64,000 nucleotides of DNA from Acanthornis magna (Eukaryota > Chordata > Aves > Passeriformes > Acanthizidae). The stretch lies in contig JAWUZG010000036.1 in NCBI GenBank assembly GCA_036785705.1, positions 11,713,501 through 11,777,500 on the forward strand, written 5' to 3'. Below are positions 26,992 to 64,000 of the stretch, piece after piece. The position numbers and the translations under genes were made by a program. A model generated the notes under the pieces. It did no database searches and was not told the origin of the DNA. It worked only from the letters and a program-made list of their open reading frames with translations. Each line of letters begins with the position of its first letter. Position 1 is the first letter of the stretch.

Positions 26992-27150
26992 TCACACAGA
27001 CTGTGGCTTTTGTGATGTGCTATATTTTGTTGGGTTTTGTTACACTCCAGTTCACAAGAGTATCACTAGTGCAAATTAATGAGGTTTAACCATACAGTTA
27101 TCTTTTAACCACTTAGACATATTTCAACTAATTTAGGCTGGTGTAATGAG
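26676..27150 (-). other. Probable ANKRD55 3' UTR, with a TA/CA microsatellite
   Basis: This is the sequence between the stop codon and the first AATAAA hexamers. It is AT-rich and non-coding. It includes a (TA)n(CA)n tract at 26954-26991, which would be read as (TG)n(TA)n in the transcript. The UTR end is inferred only from the hexamers. Confidence 0.45.
26954..26991. repeat. Compound (TA)n(CA)n microsatellite
   Basis: About 11 TA units are followed directly by about 8 CA units, with CTCACACA after them. It lies about 160 bp downstream of the ANKRD55 stop codon, so it is probably transcribed in the 3' UTR. Confidence 0.95.

Positions 27151-64000
<36,850 letters not shown>

Overview
The window looks like vertebrate nuclear DNA, most likely from a bird. 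The evidence is AT-rich non-coding sequence, genes split into short exons with GT/AG introns, and several CR1-type LINE fragments that end in the avian-style 3' tail (TTCCAACCTaaa..ATTCTGTGATTCTRTGA). There are no operons, ribosome binding sites or other prokaryotic features.

The only gene I can support is ANKRD55 (ankyrin repeat domain 55), read on the minus strand. Nine coding exons run from 63570 down to 27151. Every internal junction is AG/GT and every reading phase matches across the introns. Together they give about 601 C-terminal residues and the natural stop codon. The first six exons (63570 to 39694) encode ankyrin repeats. The 665-bp exon at 37896-38560 and the last two exons encode a Ser/Pro/Lys-rich, probably disordered tail. 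The N-terminal exon(s), start codon, 5' UTR and promoter lie beyond position 64000.

Layout. 1-26650 is gene-poor sequence downstream of ANKRD55. It holds three CR1 pieces (8016-8553 +, 16566-18370 -, 22619-22685 +), simple repeats, several perfect palindromes and two weak unexplained open reading stretches. 26651-27404 is the last ANKRD55 exon with its 3' UTR and candidate poly(A) signals. 27405-63439 is the remaining gene body. Its introns hold a long CT/GA microsatellite (28598-28727), CR1 copies (31690-32285 +, 49120-50000 +, 57547-57675 -), an older CR1/L3-like antisense block (about 42057-44690), and an A-rich tract (53891-53978). 63571-64000 is the start of the next intron.

In mammals ANKRD55 lies next to IL6ST and IL31RA, with IL6ST on its 3' side. 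I saw no exon of either gene here, so the left 27 kb is best called intergenic. I found no RNA gene, CRISPR array, intact transposon or clearly new biological system. The non-coding findings are modest and are scored accordingly.
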